Shown in pieces: positions 46,400-49,868 of a stretch of DNA of 49,868 nt. Position 1 is the stretch's first letter; the number at the start of each line of letters is the position of its first letter. The stretch lies in assembly GCA_964569555.1 (NCBI GenBank), contig CAZMTT010000002.1:1-49868 (forward strand), given 5' to 3'. The notes under the pieces were generated by a model. It saw nothing but the letters and a program-made list of their open reading frames with translations, made no database searches and was not told the origin of the DNA. The stretch comes from G020353235 sp964569555 (GTDB lineage Bacteria > Chloroflexota > Dehalococcoidia > Dehalococcoidales > JAUYDJ01). Both the position numbers and the translations under genes were made by a program.

Positions 46400-48831
46400 T
46401 TAGCTTTACTTCCCTCCTCGTTGTCTTGAGTCTCCTTGGCGCCGCGGGTGAAGTCTCTCAGCCTCTCCGCTAAAGCCAGCAGGCGTCTCTGGACTCTATC
46501 GTTGATAGAATTCGGCTGAAAGCGGCCGTCTTTGCGGCGCTTGCCTGCCTTTTGCCCGGTAAGTACCTCAATTCCCTCGTCAACGGTGCTTACCGGATAG
46601 ATATGAAACTTGCCGGCGCTAACCGCCTCAGCCACGGCTTCTTTCAGCATCAGGTTTTTCACATTGGTGGCTGGAATAAGCGCGCCCTGTTTTCCGTTCA
46701 GGCCTTTAGTCCGGCATACCTCAAAGAAGCCTTCTATCTTCTCGTTGACGCCGCCGATGGCCTGTATTTCCCCCTTCTGGTTAATCGAACCGGTAACGGC
46801 GATACCCTGCTTTATGGGGGCATCAGCCAGGCGGGATAGAATGGCGTAGAGTTCGGTGCTGGAGGCGCTGTCCCCCTCTACCTCCTGGTAGCTCTGCTCG
46901 AAGACGAGCCGGGCGGACAGCGACAGGGGGGTGGTGCTGGTATATTTGTCGGCGATATAGCCGCTTAGTATCATGACGCCCTTGCTGTGAATCGGGCCGC
47001 CCAGTTTTGCCTCTCGCTCAATATCAATCAGCCCCTCCCGGCCCACGCCGACGCTGGCGGTTATCCGGGCCGGCTTGCCGAAGGTAAAATCGCCCAGGTC
47101 GATAACTTCCAGCCCGTTTACCTGCCCCGTTTTTTCGGCATCGGTATCGATAAAAATAACGCCTTTTTCTATCAGCTCGTTAATGCGTTGCTGGATAAGA
47201 TTGGAACGGTACACCTTCTGCTCCAGCGCCTTGGTCAGGTGTTCGGCTTCGATAAGTGATTTCCCTTCTTCCTTTGACCAGAAGTTAGCCTCGCGGATAA
47301 TATCGGCGATATCGGCGAATAGTGTGGACAGCTTTTCCTGGTCACCAGCCAGTCGGGAACTGTGCTCGATGACCTTGGCCAGGGCATCGCGGCTCAGGTG
47401 GCACAGCTCTTCGGCCTGGCACATCCGGCAGATAACACCGGCATAGTCTTTTAGACTGGCCCTGGTCTTATCCATCCGGTTGTCAAACTCAGCCTTAACC
47501 TTGAACAGCTCCTTGAACTCCAGATCTAGGCGCCACAACAGGTGGTAAAACATCGGCTCGCCGATAACGACTACTTTTATTTCCAGCGGCACCGGTTCGG
47601 GCTTGAGGCTTTTGGTGGTGACAAAGCCGAGCCGCTCACTTATTTCTTCAATGGCAATCTTGCCGTCACGAATAGTCCTCTTCAGGCCTTCCCAGGACTG
47701 GTAGTTGGTCAGCAGGTCTTCAATTCTCAATACCAGGAAGCCACCATTGGCCCGGTGCAGCGAGCCGCTTTTAATCATGGTGAAATCGGTATAAAGCGCG
47801 CCGAACTGGGCTTCTTTCTCAATGCGACCGAGCAGATTACTGAAAGTAGGGTTCAGCTCCAGAATCACCGGCGCTCCCTTTAGCTCCGAGTTATCCACCA
47901 GGACATTGACCTCGTACTTTTTCCAGACCTGTTGCCTGGTTGCCATCTGCATTGCCATCGCCTGGTTTGACTCGGGCGGTTTTGGTTCGGTTTTAAACTG
48001 TTCGAAGTTCTCAACCACATCCTCTTCCACTTCTTTCAGGTAAGCGATGACCTGGGGCAGCTGGCTGTATTTGCGCCCCAGGTCTTCAAATATGCGGCTC
48101 ACCGAATAGCGGGCTACCTCGCGGTCGGTCTCGTCCAGCTGTTTTTCCAGGGAGCTCTCCTCCGCCCTTAATTTGGCAATTTCTCCCTGGAGCTCCGCGG
48201 TCAATTCGTCCCGGCTCTTTCTTATGGCATCCTTTTCCTTGGCGCCCAGCTTTTTATACGCCTCTTCACCCATCGGTTCGCCTTTGGCCGCCGGTACCAG
48301 AATCAGCCCGACCTGGGTCGTCTGCATGAGGAGTCCCTTTTCTTTCGCCCTTTTATCAAGGCGTTTAAAAGTCGTCTCTCTTTTGCGGGTGAAGTCCTTG
48401 GTCACCTCTGCTCGCCGCTCGGCGTATTCCTTACTGGTAAAAGCCTGAGCCAGGCTCCGCCGGGCGTTCTCCACGGTGTGTTTCATATCCTTTTGCAGCT
48501 CCTGCCCCTTGCCGACAGGTAGTTTCAGGGCTCGGGGGTAGTAGGGGTCGCGAAAGTTGTTTACATAACACCAGTCAGCGGCGGTGTCCTTTTTGGCAGC
48601 GGTTTCTTCCAAAAAAGATTTTATGGCCGTGGTGCGCCCGGTCCCGGTCGGTCCGGAAACAAAAATATTGAAGCCCGGTTTGACACAGTTGAGACCAAAT
48701 TTAAGCGCACTGAGGGCTCTATCCTGACCGATAATGCCGCTTTTGGGCGTCAGCTCCGCAGTGGAACGGCACTGAAATAGCCCGGGGTCACATTTAAGCC
48801 TTACCTGTTCCGCAGTCAGTTCCTTGGTCAT
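46396..48831 (-). CDS. Lon-like ATP-dependent protease (LonB/AAA_32 type)
   Basis: 811 residues. N-terminal part with Walker A GPTGTGRTT (60-68), where Arg replaces the usual Lys, then a long coiled-coil insertion (about 120-270), the AAA core (Walker B region ANGGFLVLRIEDLL) and a C-terminal Lon protease domain with the Ser-Lys dyad Ser655 (VEGDSASSTE) and Lys698 (GGVNEKIEGF), 43 residues apart as in Lon. The tail (about 765-811) is basic. It lacks the LonA substrate-binding N domain. Cytosolic quality-control protease. GGGAGGAG precedes the ATG. Confidence 0.93.
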   Translation of the reverse strand: MTKELTAEQVRLKCDPGLFQCRSTAELTPKSGIIGQDRALSALKFGLNCVKPGFNIFVSGPTGTGRTTAIKSFLEETAAKKDTAADWCYVNNFRDPYYPRALKLPVGKGQELQKDMKHTVENARRSLAQAFTSKEYAERRAEVTKDFTRKRETTFKRLDKRAKEKGLLMQTTQVGLILVPAAKGEPMGEEAYKKLGAKEKDAIRKSRDELTAELQGEIAKLRAEESSLEKQLDETDREVARYSVSRIFEDLGRKYSQLPQVIAYLKEVEEDVVENFEQFKTEPKPPESNQAMAMQMATRQQVWKKYEVNVLVDNSELKGAPVILELNPTFSNLLGRIEKEAQFGALYTDFTMIKSGSLHRANGGFLVLRIEDLLTNYQSWEGLKRTIRDGKIAIEEISERLGFVTTKSLKPEPVPLEIKVVVIGEPMFYHLLWRLDLEFKELFKVKAEFDNRMDKTRASLKDYAGVICRMCQAEELCHLSRDALAKVIEHSSRLAGDQEKLSTLFADIADIIREANFWSKEEGKSLIEAEHLTKALEQKVYRSNLIQQRINELIEKGVIFIDTDAEKTGQVNGLEVIDLGDFTFGKPARITASVGVGREGLIDIEREAKLGGPIHSKGVMILSGYIADKYTSTTPLSLSARLVFEQSYQEVEGDSASSTELYAILSRLADAPIKQGIAVTGSINQKGEIQAIGGVNEKIEGFFEVCRTKGLNGKQGALIPATNVKNLMLKEAVAEAVSAGKFHIYPVSTVDEGIEVLTGQKAGKRRKDGRFQPNSINDRVQRRLLALAERLRDFTRGAKETQDNEEGSKAK

Positions 48832-48879
48832 AAATCTCCTCCCTTGCCACAGCCAGGGGCTTTAGCGTCTGATATAAGC

Positions 48880-48921
48880 GTATTATATAATACCAGATAT
48901 TAATTTGGGGCGTGCTATAAT
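48880..48921. promoter_or_regulatory. Divergent promoter region of lon-like and marC genes
   Basis: A perfect 14-bp palindrome GTATTATATAATAC (48880-48893) provides a minus-strand TATAAT for the protease gene. On the plus strand an extended -10 box TGC-TATAAT (TG at 48913-48914, TATAAT at 48916-48921) lies eight bases before the marC ATG. Confidence 0.6.
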
Positions 48922-48929
48922 GGGGAATC

Positions 48930-49532
48930 ATGGTGGAATGGCTGGAAATCTTTATCTTAACTTTTATTCCCCTTTTCATCGCTATTGACGCTCTGGGGAA
49001 TTTAACCTTTGTCACCGCTTTGAGCAAGGGGATGGACAAGGCTAAGCGGCGCCGAACGATTCATATCGCTGTTTTCACCGCCGCTCTGGTTGGTCTTGCC
49101 TTTCTATTTTTCGGTCAATTTATCTTAAATGTGCTCGGTATTTCGGTAGGTTCCTTTGCCATCGCGGGCGGACTGATATTATTAGTCCTTTCCATCAAGT
49201 ACATGACCACCGGTGAGATGGTGGAGATAATCAAAGAAGAAATGGTGGCGGTGGTGCCTATTGGTACCCCGCTGACGGTAGGTCCAGCCACCATAACCAC
49301 CCTGCTGCTGCTGGCGACACAATTTCCGCTCTATCTGGTTCTGCTCTCTTTTGTGCTGAATCTACTGCTAACCTGGCTTATCTTTTTGCTGAGCGGTCAG
49401 ATTGTCCGCTTTACCGGGCGGGGCGGGCTAATCGCAATTTCCAAGGTGTTCAGCCTGCTGCTGGCGGCGATTGCGGTGGGCATGATTATTCGCGGGTTAA
49501 GCCTGCTCGGTATACTCAGCGTTTCCGCTTAA
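48930..49532 (+). CDS. MarC family membrane protein
   Basis: 200 residues with about six hydrophobic segments. FIPLFIAIDALGNLTFVTALSKGMDKAKRR and AIAGGLILLVLSIKYM, VVPIGTPLTVGPATITTLLLLA are family motifs. The function of MarC is unknown; the old link to multiple antibiotic resistance was not confirmed. The mRNA is probably leaderless (see the promoter), consistent with the lack of a good ribosome site. Confidence 0.92.
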   Translation: MVEWLEIFILTFIPLFIAIDALGNLTFVTALSKGMDKAKRRRTIHIAVFTAALVGLAFLFFGQFILNVLGISVGSFAIAGGLILLVLSIKYMTTGEMVEIIKEEMVAVVPIGTPLTVGPATITTLLLLATQFPLYLVLLSFVLNLLLTWLIFLLSGQIVRFTGRGGLIAISKVFSLLLAAIAVGMIIRGLSLLGILSVSA

Positions 49533-49542
49533 GCAGGCATTA

Positions 49543-49570
49543 AGAAAGAGGTCGGGCTGGAGACCAACCT
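49543..49570 (-). terminator. Probable terminator of rnpB
   Basis: Minus strand GGTTGG...CCGACC stem (one G-U pair, 49570-49565 with 49556-49551) followed by TCTTTCTT. It lies 20 bases after the 3' end of the RNase P RNA. Confidence 0.6.
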
Positions 49571-49589
49571 GAGAGATTATATCTGGCTG

Positions 49590-49868
49590 GGCCAAGTAAA
49601 CCTGTAAGCCGAGTTCTGTACTCCGCAAAGCGGAGCGGTGACCATTTATCTAGCCCCGGTGTTACCACCGGGGTCAAGCAGCCAACCCGGGGACAGGCCG
49701 GGCGTCCTTGAGTCCCTCTATTTGGCCTTGCTCCGGATGGGGTTTGCCCAGCCGACCGGTCACCCGGCCGCTGGTGGGCTCTTACCCCACCATTTCACCC
49801 TTACCCCCCGGAAGGGGCGGTATGTTTCTGTGGCACTTTCCGTAGGGTCACCCCTCCTGGGCGTTACC
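49590..49868 (-). ncRNA. rnpB: RNase P RNA (bacterial type A), 5' part beyond the window
   Basis: Read on the minus strand this has the conserved RNase P core: GGTAAGGGTGAAATGGTG followed by GGTAAGAGCCCACC, then CATCCGGAGCAAGGCCAAAT, and near the 3' end ACAGAACTCGGCTTA. These match bacterial rnpB as I remember the E. coli sequence. The helix arms in between (CGGGTTGGCTGCTTGACC, AACACCGGGGCTAGATAAATGG) also fit. The 5' end, including the first strand of P4, lies outside. It is the catalytic RNA that trims tRNA precursors. Confidence 0.95.

Noticed and set aside
1..49868. CRISPR array, insertion sequence or prophage
   Set aside because: No regularly spaced repeats, transposase, integrase or phage structural genes were seen.

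Overview
The window reads as a piece of an anaerobic bacterial chromosome. My best guess is Chloroflexota, class Dehalococcoidia; this rests on overall protein resemblance and gene style and is an inference, not a marker-gene result. The anaerobic style comes from indolepyruvate:ferredoxin oxidoreductase, a flavodiiron protein and a ferredoxin-type aldo/keto reductase homologue. Gene starts are mostly preceded by AGGAGG-type ribosome sites, and several promoters have a perfect TTGACA-N17-TATAAT form or an extended TGnTATAAT form. I see no transposase, integrase, CRISPR array or phage gene. Layout: the 3' half of an initiator tRNA with its terminator (1-97); a lone HEPN-like gene and an MFS exporter (147-2083); a membrane methyltransferase, an unrecognised 294-residue protein and a cation:proton antiporter (2255-5156); a Trp T-box riboswitch driving a complete seven-gene operon trpEGDCFBA (5277-12039); a minus-strand group of response regulator, AtpI-like protein, F-type c subunit and a 36-residue membrane peptide (12090-13446), divergent from a second response regulator and its histidine kinase (13764-15912); a stretch of small and hypothetical genes including a DUF350/transglutaminase pair and a zinc-ribbon/RRM pair (15959-20838); a TrpX-type ABC importer (21477-24289); a large block for uptake and CoA activation of carboxylic acids (24525-36142: liv-type ABC genes, two acyl-CoA ligases, a thioesterase and iorAB); then mixed housekeeping and membrane genes (GYD protein, aldo/keto reductase homologue, DegV, DUF4382 lipoprotein, TspO, second methyltransferase, CorA, ROK kinase, flavodiiron protein, Cys/Met-metabolism PLP enzyme, Lon-like protease, MarC); finally most of the RNase P RNA on the minus strand, cut by the right edge. 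How it works together: tryptophan is made by the trp operon under uncharged tRNA-Trp control, while a TrpX-type transporter and IorAB could import and degrade aromatic compounds. The ior/paaI/acs/liv/paaK run, all minus strand, looks like one catabolic programme in which 2-oxo acids or carboxylates become CoA thioesters; the second liv ATPase (livG) is encoded on the opposite strand, tail to tail with paaK. The most interesting points are: (1) TrpA lacks the whole active-site loop that carries the second catalytic acid, although the operon is otherwise intact; (2) the acs-liv operon is preceded by a roughly 200-nt leader with its own promoter, a 28-codon open frame and a terminator whose 5' arm can alternatively pair with the last codons of that frame, a candidate attenuator; (3) an F-type c subunit sits apart from every other ATP synthase gene, next to an AtpI-like protein, a response regulator and a tiny membrane protein. 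All family assignments come from reading motifs by eye; no database search was run.
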